Positions 1 to 7,810 of a stretch of 64,000 bases of DNA are shown in pieces. The stretch's first letter is position 1. Each line of letters starts with the position of its first letter. Both the position numbers and the translations under genes were made by a program. A model generated the notes under the pieces. That model was not told the origin of the DNA. It worked only from the letters and a program-made list of their open reading frames with translations, and made no database searches. Source of the stretch: Lachnospiraceae bacterium (GTDB taxonomy: Bacteria; Bacillota; Clostridia; Lachnospirales; Lachnospiraceae); the NCBI GenBank assembly GCA_015057585.1, contig SVEF01000001.1, positions 248,001 through 312,000 of the forward strand, in the 5' to 3' direction.

Positions 1-1
1 T

Positions 2-100
2 GCTGATCTTATACTCTGCAATGGAAACCCGTTTGAAATCAAAACATCGGTTGTAATGACAATCATTGGTGGAAGAATTGTCTGGAAGAAAGAAGATTAA
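2..100 (+). CDS. C-terminal end of an amidohydrolase (5' end outside window)
   Basis: Thirty-two residues of an open frame run in from the window edge to a TAA. They read ADLILCNGNPFE, then a hydrophobic strand, then IIGGRIVWKKED. The pattern ADL-hydrophobic-x-G-x-PF followed by a short strand and I-x-G-hydrophobic is the C-terminal beta-sandwich signature of the metal-dependent amidohydrolase superfamily (imidazolonepropionase- and dihydroorotase-like enzymes). The catalytic barrel lies outside the window, so substrate and metal ligands cannot be judged. The gene converges on the minus-strand gene at 162-728. Identity as an amidohydrolase is likely; the subfamily is unknown. Confidence 0.6.
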   Translation, partial: ADLILCNGNPFEIKTSVVMTIIGGRIVWKKED

Positions 101-107
101 TTTCGTT

Positions 108-151
108 CTGCCTGCTATGGAAGAAAGACAGAAAATAATCATAGCAGGCAG
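108..151. terminator. 12-bp perfect hairpin between convergent genes
   Basis: CTGCCTGCTATG at 108-119 is exactly complementary to CATAGCAGGCAG at 140-151, with a 20-nt loop. It sits between the stop of the amidohydrolase and the stop of the minus-strand gene, where a bidirectional terminator would be expected. Neither side has a clean T-run, so it may act as a 3'-end stabiliser or a factor-dependent terminator rather than a classical intrinsic one. Confidence 0.45.
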
Positions 152-161
152 AGGGAAAAGA

Positions 162-728
162 TTATCTGATCTGCACTTCGAATGCAGTGGTTTGCGGAGG
201 GATGCTTGCAGTCATAAAGGTAGCATGACGTACTGTAACTCGTTGGCCCTGTCTCAGAGCATTAAAATCCACCGGTCTGCCAAAACGGTCAAAGATGAAG
301 GCGTTGTCCGGAACATTAAATACAAGTAATGAAATGGGATTTCCATTACTTACTGTGGAAAATGTACGGTTTCTGCGGTCGATACCAACAATAATTCCGG
401 TAGTAGTACTTTCAGCAAAATTCGGACGTACCACGCGAATGGTATAAGCGGTGGCCTGAGGCGGATTGCTACGTGTCATCGCAGCTGAGAAGGAAGCATT
501 TACAATCATACCCGGGCGGAGAAATGATGCAGGAATTTGTGTACCTTCTGCATTGAAAACTCTGGCTGCACTGCCTACAACCAAAACAACAGTCTGGGTA
601 TTTCTGATGCAGTTAAAGCAGTTCGAATAAGAGATGGTTACATAAGTAGCGCTGCCTGTTGCATTGACATTTTCAATTCTTGCATTTGTAACATTGATAA
701 CTTGATTTCCGACAAAAAAACTATCCAT
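162..728 (-). CDS. hypothetical protein with two tandem beta-rich repeats
   Basis: Encodes 188 residues. The start is ATG at 728, preceded by TGAGGA at normal spacing; an in-frame ATG 39 nt upstream has no ribosome-binding site. The protein appears to contain two similar halves. The first ends with PPQATAYTIRVV and the second with PPQTTAFEVQIR, and each carries an R/L-x-G-hydrophobic-V strand before it (LRPGMIVNASF, LRQGQRVTVRHA). This resembles the small repeated beta-barrel proteins grouped as DUF5666-like, but I cannot assign a family with certainty. There is no obvious signal peptide, enzyme motif or membrane segment. It could be a spore- or envelope-associated structural protein; that is inference only. 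The start codon lies inside an inverted repeat, described separately. Confidence 0.6.
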   Translation of the reverse strand: MDSFFVGNQVINVTNARIENVNATGSATYVTISYSNCFNCIRNTQTVVLVVGSAARVFNAEGTQIPASFLRPGMIVNASFSAAMTRSNPPQATAYTIRVVRPNFAESTTTGIIVGIDRRNRTFSTVSNGNPISLLVFNVPDNAFIFDRFGRPVDFNALRQGQRVTVRHATFMTASIPPQTTAFEVQIR

Positions 729-759
729 AAAATCCTCACAAGGGGTCTTTATGGATAGT
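720..759 (-). promoter_or_regulatory. 12-bp inverted repeat spanning the start codon of the 162-728 gene
   Basis: ACTATCCATAAA at 720-731 pairs perfectly with TTTATGGATAGT at 748-759, leaving a 16-nt loop. Read on the minus strand, the Shine-Dalgarno GAGGA falls in the loop and the ATG falls in the 3' arm, so a transcript containing both arms would hide its start codon. A possible -10 (TATACT on the minus strand, about 762-757) overlaps the 5' arm, in which case only part of the hairpin would be transcribed and the repeat may instead be a DNA operator. Confidence 0.45.
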
Positions 760-800
760 ATATGCATGTCGTTTTTAGAATTAGCCTGTCAGTGACAGAA

Positions 801-1565
801 TTAATGGATAAAAATCCGTTTTAAGAAAGAAATCCCTTTTTTTATCCAATGTTCCTGTTCCATAAACATAACATCAATTTCTTTGTAATCAAAACCATTA
901 TTCAGTAAAAAAACATCTAATAGACGCTCGGCAAGAAATCCGAAAACACGTTTATCGTAATCGCTGTATGTGGAAATATCCAGTTGTTTCTCAAGTTTGG
1001 AGAGAATACCGAACAACCAGGTGCAGTAGCTGTCCAGGATTTCCTTTTTCATAAGAAACATATTAAAACGGTGTGCTTTGGAAGAATTCATCACAAAATC
1101 AAAGGCAACATCATATTCCGGATAGTGGTCATGGATAATTTCCATGGTTTTATCCAAAGCTTCCGCAGGGTGTGCATGAATGTAATGGGAATAGCCGGTT
1201 TCTATAAAATAATTTCTCTTTTTTGGTAAAATAATATCATGTTCCTTTAACAATGCAGCGGCCTCTTCAAAATTCAGGATATAAGGAAATTTGTCTTTGC
1301 AGAAAAAGCCGGGTTTCCTGACAGTAAAATGTCTGCGATAGTGACAAAGACCAATGTAGTCGGCATCTAGGTTTTTCCATGCCCAGTAAAGGGCAGTTAA
1401 TTCACAAAAGTTTGGATTTTTTTTTGAAATATGTCTGCCTGTATTGTCTCCCTGATAAGGAAGCTTTAATTTTGAAAGGGCTTTTCCGGCGTGAACCGGT
1501 AAATACAAAGCGTCTTCCGGCATGCGGTATTCTTTGTGGGTAGCTACGATAATTTTAATATTCAT
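801..1565 (-). CDS. DUF4422 domain glycosyltransferase
   Basis: Encodes 254 residues. Family features visible in order are the N-terminal strand MNIKIIVATHKEYRMP, NTGRHISKKNPNFCELTALYWAWKN in two parts around residues 40-65, then IGLCHYRRHF around residue 75, and a C-terminal SDYDKRVFGFLAERL segment. These are the hallmarks of DUF4422 proteins, which are putative glycosyltransferases of capsule or exopolysaccharide loci. The start at 1565 is chosen because AGGTGA sits six bases upstream; longer in-frame extensions lack a site. It is divergent from the LicD pair, with which it may share a role in surface glycan synthesis. Sugar donor and acceptor cannot be inferred. Confidence 0.85.
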   Translation of the reverse strand: MNIKIIVATHKEYRMPEDALYLPVHAGKALSKLKLPYQGDNTGRHISKKNPNFCELTALYWAWKNLDADYIGLCHYRRHFTVRKPGFFCKDKFPYILNFEEAAALLKEHDIILPKKRNYFIETGYSHYIHAHPAEALDKTMEIIHDHYPEYDVAFDFVMNSSKAHRFNMFLMKKEILDSYCTWLFGILSKLEKQLDISTYSDYDKRVFGFLAERLLDVFLLNNGFDYKEIDVMFMEQEHWIKKGISFLKRIFIH

Positions 1566-1611
1566 CTGATTCACCTGCATCGTTTTGATAAGCCGTATAA
1601 GGTACAAACTT

Positions 1612-1640
1612 ATTATAACAGAAAATAAAAGAAATGCAAA
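1612..1640 (-). promoter_or_regulatory. candidate sigma-A promoter for the DUF4422 gene
   Basis: On the minus strand TTTGCA (1640-1635) precedes TATAAT (1617-1612) by 17 bases, about 45 bases upstream of the chosen start. The -10 is perfect and the -35 is weak. Confidence 0.45.
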
Positions 1641-1658
1641 GGAATCACAGAAGAGAAG

Positions 1659-1687
1659 TTGTCATAAGATGTTATTTTTGGTATACT
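1659..1687 (+). promoter_or_regulatory. candidate sigma-A promoter for the licD pair
   Basis: TTGTCA at 1659-1664 and TATACT at 1682-1687 are separated by 17 bases, 44 bases ahead of the first licD-like start. It faces away from the DUF4422 promoter, giving a compact divergent control region. Confidence 0.6.
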
Positions 1688-1730
1688 TAACCTGACAAAG
1701 CAAAATGAAACAGTACGATAGGCGTGGACA

Positions 1731-2561
1731 ATGACAAATTTGAGAAAACTTCAATTGATTGAACTGGATATTTTAAAGCAGGTAGTTGCAATCTGTGAAC
1801 AACACGGATTGCGTTATTTTCTGCTTGGAGGGACATTCCTTGGCGCGGTCAGACATCGTGGTTTTATTCCGTGGGATGATGATATTGATATCGGTATGCC
1901 CCGGAAAGACTTTGAAAGATTCTGCGAAATTGCAGAAAATGAGTTGAGGAGACCACTGGGCTTTGTCAGCTTTCGAAATAATGCAGAGCATATTTATTTT
2001 CATCCGAGGGTTTACAATTATAACAGCAAGGTGATTGACCGTTCGGGTATGAGAGAAAAAGAAACGTATGCCTGGATTGATATTTTTCCATTAGATGGTA
2101 TGCCCGGGAATTCTCTGGTGCGTAAAGTTTACGGAGGATATTTATTGTTTTTAAGACTTCTGTTTATGTATTCACAATTTGATAAAATTGTGAATGTAAG
2201 TCTGAAGCGGCGAGTCTGGTATGAGAAGATTCTGATTGGCATCGGAAAGGTAATTAAGTTTGAACGCATATTAAATACACGAAAAATTATGGAAAAAATT
2301 GACTGTACCATGAGAAAGCACGATTTTGAAACTTCCTCGTATGTAGGGAACTTTATGGGAGCGTATAAGATGAAAGAGGTATTCCCGAAAGTATGTTATG
2401 AGGAAATCAAAGAGTATCTTTTTGAAGGAATTTTTTGCCCAGCACCAAAAGACTATGATACTGTGCTGACACAGCTGTATGGTGATTATATGACCCCTCC
2501 GGAAGCAGATATGCAGAATAAGCATAATACGGAAGTGATTTCAGCGGATGAGGAACAATGA
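1731..2561 (+). CDS. LicD family nucleotidyltransferase-fold protein (first copy)
   Basis: Encodes 276 residues. The core signature is GGTFLGAVRHRGFIPWDDD followed by IDIGMPR near residues 32-57, the LicD motif with the paired acidic residues that bind metal in this nucleotidyltransferase-like fold. LicD proteins transfer phosphocholine or related phosphorylated groups to teichoic acids, lipooligosaccharide or capsule. A second strand, YAWIDIFPLDGMPG near residue 115, carries another family-conserved Asp. The gene is followed after 11 bases by a paralogue. The Shine-Dalgarno is weak (AGGCG). The transferred group and acceptor are unknown; a wall or capsule modification role is inferred. Confidence 0.88.
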   Translation: MTNLRKLQLIELDILKQVVAICEQHGLRYFLLGGTFLGAVRHRGFIPWDDDIDIGMPRKDFERFCEIAENELRRPLGFVSFRNNAEHIYFHPRVYNYNSKVIDRSGMREKETYAWIDIFPLDGMPGNSLVRKVYGGYLLFLRLLFMYSQFDKIVNVSLKRRVWYEKILIGIGKVIKFERILNTRKIMEKIDCTMRKHDFETSSYVGNFMGAYKMKEVFPKVCYEEIKEYLFEGIFCPAPKDYDTVLTQLYGDYMTPPEADMQNKHNTEVISADEEQ

Positions 2562-2572
2562 ATCAGTAAAGG

Positions 2573-3427
2573 ATGGCGCTAAAATACATGCAGGAATTAC
2601 ATGAAAAATTAGTACAAACAATGGATGCCTTTCATTTGTTTTGTAAGGAACAAGGGTTGACCTATTATATGCTTGGCGGAACCATGCTCGGTGCCATCCG
2701 TCATCAGGGCTTTATTCCGTGGGATGATGATATAGATATAGGTATGCCACGGGCGGACTATGAGAAAATGCTTACTTATGCTGAAAAAATCGGAGGGCAG
2801 AGTGGACTGCCGAATGGTTACCGGTTAAGAAATTGGCGGTTCGAGAGTAACGTGCCGTATGCGTTCACCCATTTTGAGGATATCAGAACCACGTATGTCG
2901 AGCAGCGCAGATGCAAAGATACTTATTTAGGGGGAGTTTCGCTGGAAATTTTTCCACTGGATGATGCAGAGGAGTGTAGTTTTAAGAGAAAACTAAAATC
3001 CTATCAGGTGCGTTTTTATAAGCGGATATTATATGGTATGATTTTGGATTATGATCAAAAAAAACGAGTATTTCCCAAGGCGTTGATTATTAAGGTGATT
3101 CGGAAATTTGGGAACATAGATCGGACAACGCAAAAACTTGACCGGTGTGTACAAAATGAGAAGTGCGATTGCCCTAATTTTTCAAATTTACTGGGGCATT
3201 GGGGACTGAAAGAAGACATTCCTAAGACAATATTCGGAACACCGGTGCTGTATGAGTTTGAGGGACGAAAGTTTTACGGTGCAGAGCATCCGCATGAGTA
3301 TCTGGTCGCTTTGTACGGAGAAAAATATATGATTCCGCCTTCCGCGGAAGAGATTGAAAAGGGAAAACACCCGGCTGCTTATATGGACTTGCATACACCG
3401 TATGCAAAATTTCGAAGACCGGAATAA
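2573..3427 (+). CDS. LicD family nucleotidyltransferase-fold protein (second copy)
   Basis: Encodes 284 residues and is a clear paralogue of the preceding gene. It has GGTMLGAIRHQGFIPWDDD followed by IDIGMPRADYEKM, and GGVSLEIFPLDDAEE near residue 125 for the second acidic strand. The C-terminal region (LVALYGEKYMIPPSAEEIEKG) matches the other copy's LTQLYGDYMTPP element, so both are full length. The annotated ATG has AAAGG directly against it; the in-frame ATG at 2588 has AGGATGG 12 bases upstream, so the true start is uncertain by five residues. Tandem copies suggest two related acceptors or sequential transfers, which is inference. Confidence 0.87.
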   Translation: MALKYMQELHEKLVQTMDAFHLFCKEQGLTYYMLGGTMLGAIRHQGFIPWDDDIDIGMPRADYEKMLTYAEKIGGQSGLPNGYRLRNWRFESNVPYAFTHFEDIRTTYVEQRRCKDTYLGGVSLEIFPLDDAEECSFKRKLKSYQVRFYKRILYGMILDYDQKKRVFPKALIIKVIRKFGNIDRTTQKLDRCVQNEKCDCPNFSNLLGHWGLKEDIPKTIFGTPVLYEFEGRKFYGAEHPHEYLVALYGEKYMIPPSAEEIEKGKHPAAYMDLHTPYAKFRRPE

Positions 3428-3459
3428 AATCAGAAGAAAAGAAATGGCAGGAAAATAAG

Positions 3460-4170
3460 ATGGAAATAAAGAGTTATAAAAAGGATGTGGAATACTCTTA
3501 TACACTCGGGGCATTCCCGACAATTGAGTTATTAAAAACAAGACCTGAGGAGGTTTTGGAAGTTTATGTACATTCTACATTTACAGACACAATGACAGTG
3601 GAAGAACTGGCAAAACCGTATGGGATTCCGGTTATGGTAAGAGACAAACAAATCAATAAATTAAGCGATAAAGAGAACTGCTTTGTCATCGGTGTTCTAA
3701 AAAAATATCAGGATGTATTGCGTGCCGACCAGTCCCATGTTGTGCTGGTGAATCCAAGCAATATGGGGAACATGGGCACCATCATCCGTACTGCAATTGG
3801 GTTCGGGATAAAGAATCTTGCAATTATTTCTCCGGGCGTGGATGTTTTTAATCCGAAGACCATCCGGGCCTCCATGGGAGCGCTGTTTCGAATTAATTGC
3901 CAATATTTTTCGAGTTTTGAGGAGTATGAAGGAGCATACCCGGATCATGAAATTTTTTGCTTTATGTTGAATGCAAAGCGGCAACTGACGGTGGACAACT
4001 GTCCAAAACCAAAACTCTTTTCTCTTGTATTTGGAAATGAGGCAACCGGATTGGATGACTCTTATTTGAATAAGGGCACGAGTATCATTATTCCTCAATC
4101 GGAGGAAGTGGATTCTTTAAATATTACGATTGCAGCCGGAGTAGGGATGTATCTTTTTACGCAGAAATAA
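3460..4170 (+). CDS. TrmH (SpoU) family RNA methyltransferase
   Basis: Encodes 236 residues. It carries the three SPOUT motifs: VVLVNPSNMGNMGTIIRTA near residue 92 (motif 1, with the catalytic Arg), LVFGNEATGLDD near residue 187 (motif 2), and IIIPQSEEVDSLNITIAAG near residue 210 (motif 3). This is the AdoMet-dependent ribose 2'-O-methyltransferase family acting on tRNA or rRNA through a trefoil-knot fold. The N-terminal 85 residues look like the substrate-binding domain found in 23S rRNA methyltransferases, but the exact target cannot be read. It follows licD by 32 bases and may be cotranscribed. Length is normal for the family. Confidence 0.88.
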   Translation: MEIKSYKKDVEYSYTLGAFPTIELLKTRPEEVLEVYVHSTFTDTMTVEELAKPYGIPVMVRDKQINKLSDKENCFVIGVLKKYQDVLRADQSHVVLVNPSNMGNMGTIIRTAIGFGIKNLAIISPGVDVFNPKTIRASMGALFRINCQYFSSFEEYEGAYPDHEIFCFMLNAKRQLTVDNCPKPKLFSLVFGNEATGLDDSYLNKGTSIIIPQSEEVDSLNITIAAGVGMYLFTQK

Positions 4171-4178
4171 AAAAGCGG

Positions 4179-4207
4179 TTGAAAAAGTCAGAAATATTTG
4201 GTACGAT
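4179..4207 (+). promoter_or_regulatory. candidate sigma-A promoter for cheX
   Basis: TTGAAA at 4179-4184 and TACGAT at 4202-4207 have 17-base spacing, 39 bases before the cheX start and just after the methyltransferase stop. Confidence 0.55.
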
Positions 4208-4246
4208 ATAAAAAGTATGAAAGGATAAATCCGAAGGAGGAAAATC

Positions 4247-4720
4247 ATGCCAGCGATTAAAGCAGAACAATTAAATCCGTTTTTGATGTCTGCAAAACAG
4301 GTGTTGCAGCAGGTGTGCCAGATTGATATTCAGTTTGGACCGATTTCAAAAGACGATTTTTATGTAAATGGGGAACCGTTGTTTATCATGCTTGGTATTA
4401 CGGGAGAAATTACCGGTCAGGTATGTGTGGTTATGGAAACAGAAACTGCAAAAGACATTGCTTCCCGTATGATGATGGGAATGCCGGTTTCTGAACTGGA
4501 TATGATGGCAAAGAGTGCGCTGAGTGAACTAGGAAACATGATGATGGGTAACGCGGCAACGTTGCTGTCTAACAGTAATGTCTTAATCGATATTACACCG
4601 CCGACACTTGTATTTGGCAGTGCACTTATTTCTTCTCCGGAAATGTCAGTAATTAAAGTGCCGTTATTATACAGTGGAAATGAAATTAAACTTTGTTTCT
4701 TGTTAAAAACATCAAAGTAG
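4247..4720 (+). CDS. cheX: CheX-type chemotaxis phosphatase
   Basis: Encodes 157 residues of the CheC/CheX/FliY phosphatase superfamily. The helix SALSELGNMMMGNAATLL near residues 90-107 contains the E-x-x-N catalytic pair used to dephosphorylate CheY-P. The family strand LGITGEITGQVCVVME near residue 48 and the Gly-rich turn before it support the fold. There is one E-x-x-N site, as in CheX rather than CheC. A strong AAGGAGG lies upstream of the ATG. The gene is away from any chemotaxis or flagellar operon in this window and has its own promoter and terminator, so it is a single-gene unit. Its partner response regulator is not visible. Confidence 0.85.
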   Translation: MPAIKAEQLNPFLMSAKQVLQQVCQIDIQFGPISKDDFYVNGEPLFIMLGITGEITGQVCVVMETETAKDIASRMMMGMPVSELDMMAKSALSELGNMMMGNAATLLSNSNVLIDITPPTLVFGSALISSPEMSVIKVPLLYSGNEIKLCFLLKTSK

Positions 4721-4728
4721 GTAAATTC

Positions 4729-4767
4729 AGAGAACAGATTACAGATGTCTGTTCTCTTTTTTTATTT
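4729..4767 (+). terminator. intrinsic terminator of cheX
   Basis: AGAGAACAGA (4729-4738) pairs with TCTGTTCTCT (4748-4757) around a 9-nt loop and is followed by a long T-rich tract. Confidence 0.9.
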
Positions 4768-4773
4768 TTTTAC

Positions 4774-4802
4774 TTGAAATCGGTATAGAGATTGTGTAAA
4801 AT
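4774..4802 (+). promoter_or_regulatory. candidate sigma-A promoter for the hydratase
   Basis: TTGAAA at 4774-4779 and TAAAAT at 4797-4802 are 17 bases apart, starting right after the cheX terminator. Confidence 0.6.
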
Positions 4803-4859
4803 AGTGTTACGCGTTAATGAGTTAAATCAAAAAACTTCGGAAGAATGGAGGAAAAAGAA

Positions 4860-7148
4860 ATGGTCAGATTATATGAAAAGGGAGCCTATGTGTTTGGCGG
4901 AAACCGGGTGGTGGATGAGACACAGATCGGTTGCGAATATAGAGAATATACGGCAGAATTGCCGAATCCGGAAGAATTAAAGAAACATACCCTGGGATAC
5001 CGGATTTTATCTGCACACAATGTATCCGGAAATATGGAGCAGTTACAGATTAAGTTTGACAAATTGACATCCCATGATATTACATTTGTCGGAATTATTC
5101 AGACCGCCAGAGCCAGCGGTTTAGAAAAGTTTCCGGTGCCGTATGTATTGACAAACTGTCATAACAGTCTTTGTGCAGTAGGCGGGACCATCAATGAGGA
5201 TGATCATATGTTTGGCCTTTCCTGTGCAAAAAAGTATGGAGGGGTCTATGTGCCACCACACCAGGCAGTTATCCATCAGTTTGCCAGAGAAATGTTAGCC
5301 GGTGGCGGACAGATGATTTTGGGATCAGACAGCCATACCAGATACGGCGCATTGGGAACTATGGCGGTCGGAGAAGGCGGACCGGAACTTGTAAAGCAGT
5401 TACTGAAGAAAACATATGATATCAAGATGCCGAAGGTAGTCGGTATCCATCTGACCGGAAAGCCGCGACACGGAGTCGGTCCGCAGGACATTGCTCTTGC
5501 AATCATCGGAGCGGTGTTTGCAAACGGATATGTGAATAACAAAGTGATGGAGTTTTTTGGGGACGGAGTTGGCAATCTGACAGTGGATGAGCGTATCGGC
5601 GTTGATGTGATGACTACCGAGACGACCTGTCTTTCTTCTATCTGGGTAACAGATGACAAAGTAAAGGAATTCTATGATATTCACGGAAGAAGTGCGGATT
5701 ATAAAGAACTGACACTTCCGGAGGCTGTTTATTATGATGGACTTGTAGAGGTGGATCTTGCTGAAATCAAGCCGATGATTGCAATGCCGTTCCATCCGAG
5801 CAATGTTTATACGATTGATGAACTGAATGCAAATCTTTATGATATTTTAGATGAAGTAGAAAAGAAGGCTTTGGTAAGCCTGGATAACAATCACGTCAAA
5901 TATACATTAAAGGATAAGGTGCGTAATGGAAGACTCTATGTAGAACAGGGCGTCATTGCAGGATGTGCCGGCGGTGGATTTGAAAATATCTGTGCCGCAG
6001 CGGAGATTTTACGTGGAAAATATATTGGAAATGACGAATTTTCTCTGAGTGTTTATCCTGCCAGCCAGCCGGTATTTATGGAACTGGTGAAAAACGGAAC
6101 TATTGCAGATCTGATGAAGACAGGTGCTACTGTGCGTACTGCTTTTTGTGGACCGTGCTTCGGGGCGGGGGATGTTCCGGCAAATAATGGTCTTAGTGTA
6201 CGTCATTCTACCAGAAACTTCCCGAACAGAGAAGGCTCTAAGATTACCAATGGGCAGATTGCGTCTGTGGCACTTATGGATGCACGTTCCATTGCGGCAA
6301 CAGCAGCAAATCAGGGCTTTTTAACTTCTGCAGAGCATGTGGATGTTACGTTTAGCCAGCCAAAGTATTTCTTCGATGCAAGCATTTATGAAAACAGAGT
6401 ATACAACGGTGTTGGCAAAGCTGATCCGGCTGTAGACATTAAATTTGGTCCGGGTATTGTGGATTGGCCAAATATGGCTGCATTAAGTGATCATATGCTT
6501 CTTAAAGTGGCATCGGTGATTCATGATCCGGTTACTACAACCGATGAACTGATTCCATCCGGTGAAACTTCGTCTTACCGTTCCAATCCGCTTGGTTTGG
6601 CTGAGTATACATTGTCCAGAAAGGATCCGGCCTATGTGGGACGTGCAAAAGCAGTGCAGATTGCTGAAAAAGCACGCTGGGAGGCAAAGGAAGTAGAGGA
6701 GGTTTATGCGGTATATCCGGAAATCAAACCGGTAGTAAAACAGGTAGTGGATTCGTTTGGTGTTCGGGCATTGGATTTGGAAATCGGCAGTGTGATATAT
6801 GCCGTAAAACCGGGAGATGGTTCTGCCAGAGAGCAGGCAGCCAGTTGCCAAAAGGTGCTCGGAGGACTGGCGAACATTGCAAAGGAATATGCTACAAAGA
6901 GATACCGTTCCAATTTAATCAACTGGGGTATGCTTCCTTTCCTGTTTGATGGAGACCTTCCGTTTGAACTGGACGATTATATTTTTGTAAAGAATATTAA
7001 AAAGGCAGTTATGGAAAAACAGTCGGAAATTGAAGCCTACGTTGTGACGAAGGGAATGAAACAATTTACACTCCGCCTGGGGGATTTGACAGATGATGAA
7101 AGAGAAATCATTACGAAGGGCTGTCTGATCAATTATTACAGGGGATAA
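4860..7148 (+). CDS. aconitase-superfamily hydratase (YbhJ-like)
   Basis: Encodes 762 residues. The start at 4860 is preferred because GGAGG lies eight bases upstream; the in-frame ATG at 4845 overlaps that same site. Aconitase hallmarks are [11 protein letters not shown] (DSHT active-site loop), an iron-sulfur cysteine in [12 protein letters not shown], and the paired ligands in [10 protein letters not shown] near residue 430, together able to hold a 4Fe-4S cluster. [13 protein letters not shown] supplies the substrate-binding arginines, and the last 100 residues resemble the swivel domain. Overall layout fits the YbhJ-like branch of unknown substrate rather than the citrate enzymes AcnA/AcnB. 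It is monocistronic with no citrate-cycle neighbours, so a citrate-cycle role should not be assumed. Confidence 0.82.
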   Translation: MVRLYEKGAYVFGGNRVVDETQIGCEYREYTAELPNPEELKKHTLGYRILSAHNVSGNMEQLQIKFDKLTSHDITFVGIIQTARASGLEKFPVPYVLTNCHNSLCAVGGTINEDDHMFGLSCAKKYGGVYVPPHQAVIHQFAREMLAGGGQMILGSDSHTRYGALGTMAVGEGGPELVKQLLKKTYDIKMPKVVGIHLTGKPRHGVGPQDIALAIIGAVFANGYVNNKVMEFFGDGVGNLTVDERIGVDVMTTETTCLSSIWVTDDKVKEFYDIHGRSADYKELTLPEAVYYDGLVEVDLAEIKPMIAMPFHPSNVYTIDELNANLYDILDEVEKKALVSLDNNHVKYTLKDKVRNGRLYVEQGVIAGCAGGGFENICAAAEILRGKYIGNDEFSLSVYPASQPVFMELVKNGTIADLMKTGATVRTAFCGPCFGAGDVPANNGLSVRHSTRNFPNREGSKITNGQIASVALMDARSIAATAANQGFLTSAEHVDVTFSQPKYFFDASIYENRVYNGVGKADPAVDIKFGPGIVDWPNMAALSDHMLLKVASVIHDPVTTTDELIPSGETSSYRSNPLGLAEYTLSRKDPAYVGRAKAVQIAEKARWEAKEVEEVYAVYPEIKPVVKQVVDSFGVRALDLEIGSVIYAVKPGDGSAREQAASCQKVLGGLANIAKEYATKRYRSNLINWGMLPFLFDGDLPFELDDYIFVKNIKKAVMEKQSEIEAYVVTKGMKQFTLRLGDLTDDEREIITKGCLINYYRG

Positions 7149-7192
7149 GCGTGAAAATCGCATAAAATCAAGGGAAAACATAGAAAAAGTAC

Positions 7193-7221
7193 TTGTATTT
7201 TATGAAAAAAGGTAGTATAAT
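7193..7221 (+). promoter_or_regulatory. sigma-A promoter of the rimP-nusA-infB operon
   Basis: TTGTAT at 7193-7198 and a perfect TATAAT at 7216-7221 are separated by 17 bases, about 75 bases upstream of rimP. Confidence 0.75.
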
Positions 7222-7244
7222 CATACCGTAACAAAGAGATTTGG

Positions 7245-7272
7245 CAAAGAGTGGACGAAAGTCCACTCTTTG
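7245..7272 (+). promoter_or_regulatory. 5'-UTR stem-loop ahead of rimP
   Basis: CAAAGAGTGGAC (7245-7256) and GTCCACTCTTTG (7261-7272) form a perfect 12-bp stem capped by a GAAA tetraloop. It lies about 20 bases after the predicted transcription start and 23 bases before the rimP ATG. No T-run follows, so it is not a simple terminator. Similar hairpins occur upstream of rimP in other Firmicutes; a role in autoregulation or processing is inference. Confidence 0.6.
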
Positions 7273-7295
7273 TTCGTGTAATGGAGAGTGTGTAA

Positions 7296-7763
7296 ATGAC
7301 AAAACGTGAAGAGTATGAAATGAAAACAGAACAGCTCCTGCTTCCGATTATGGAAGAATATCAGTTTGAATTGTATGATGTGGAGTTTGTCAAAGAAGCA
7401 GGGACCTTTTATTTGAGAGCCTTTATTGACAAAGAGGGAGGTATCAACATTAATGACTGCGAGGTGGTCAGCAGACGCTTAAGCGATTTGCTGGATCAGA
7501 AGGATTTTATTCCGGATGCCTATATCCTTGAGGTAAGTTCTCCGGGACTCGGACGTACTCTTAAGAAAGATAAGCATTTTGAAAAGAGCATCGGAGAAGA
7601 GGTCGAAGTAAAACTGTTTAAAGCAATTGACAAGCAGAAGGAATTTACCGGATACTTAGACAGTTTTGACGATGAAAAGATCGTGATTGCTGATGAAAAT
7701 GACAATCTGACCGAATTTGAAAGAAGTAATATTGCAGTAGTGAAGCTTGCGGTACATTTTTAG
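7296..7763 (+). CDS. rimP: ribosome maturation factor RimP
   Basis: Encodes 155 residues, the usual RimP length. RimP assists maturation of the 30S subunit and is classically first in the nusA-infB operon, as here. Family-typical segments are LYDVEFVKEAGTFYLRAFID near residue 29, then the conserved INDCEVVSRRLSDLLD and YILEVSSPGLGRTLK near residues 50-90. The C-terminal Sm-like domain is represented by EFTGYLDSFDDEKIVI. GGAGAG precedes the ATG. It is the first gene after the promoter and leader stem-loop, and nusA follows after 47 bases. Confidence 0.95.
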   Translation: MTKREEYEMKTEQLLLPIMEEYQFELYDVEFVKEAGTFYLRAFIDKEGGININDCEVVSRRLSDLLDQKDFIPDAYILEVSSPGLGRTLKKDKHFEKSIGEEVEVKLFKAIDKQKEFTGYLDSFDDEKIVIADENDNLTEFERSNIAVVKLAVHF

Positions 7764-7810
7764 ACCGCTTAATAAAGATAAAAGCCGTATAGAAAACAAG
7801 GAGGATTAAA

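Noticed and set aside
720-800. Terminator for the DUF4422 gene in the gap to the next minus-strand gene
   Set aside because: Only a five-pair CTGTC/GACAG stem with a three-base loop is present and no clean T-run follows, so it is not supported as a terminator.
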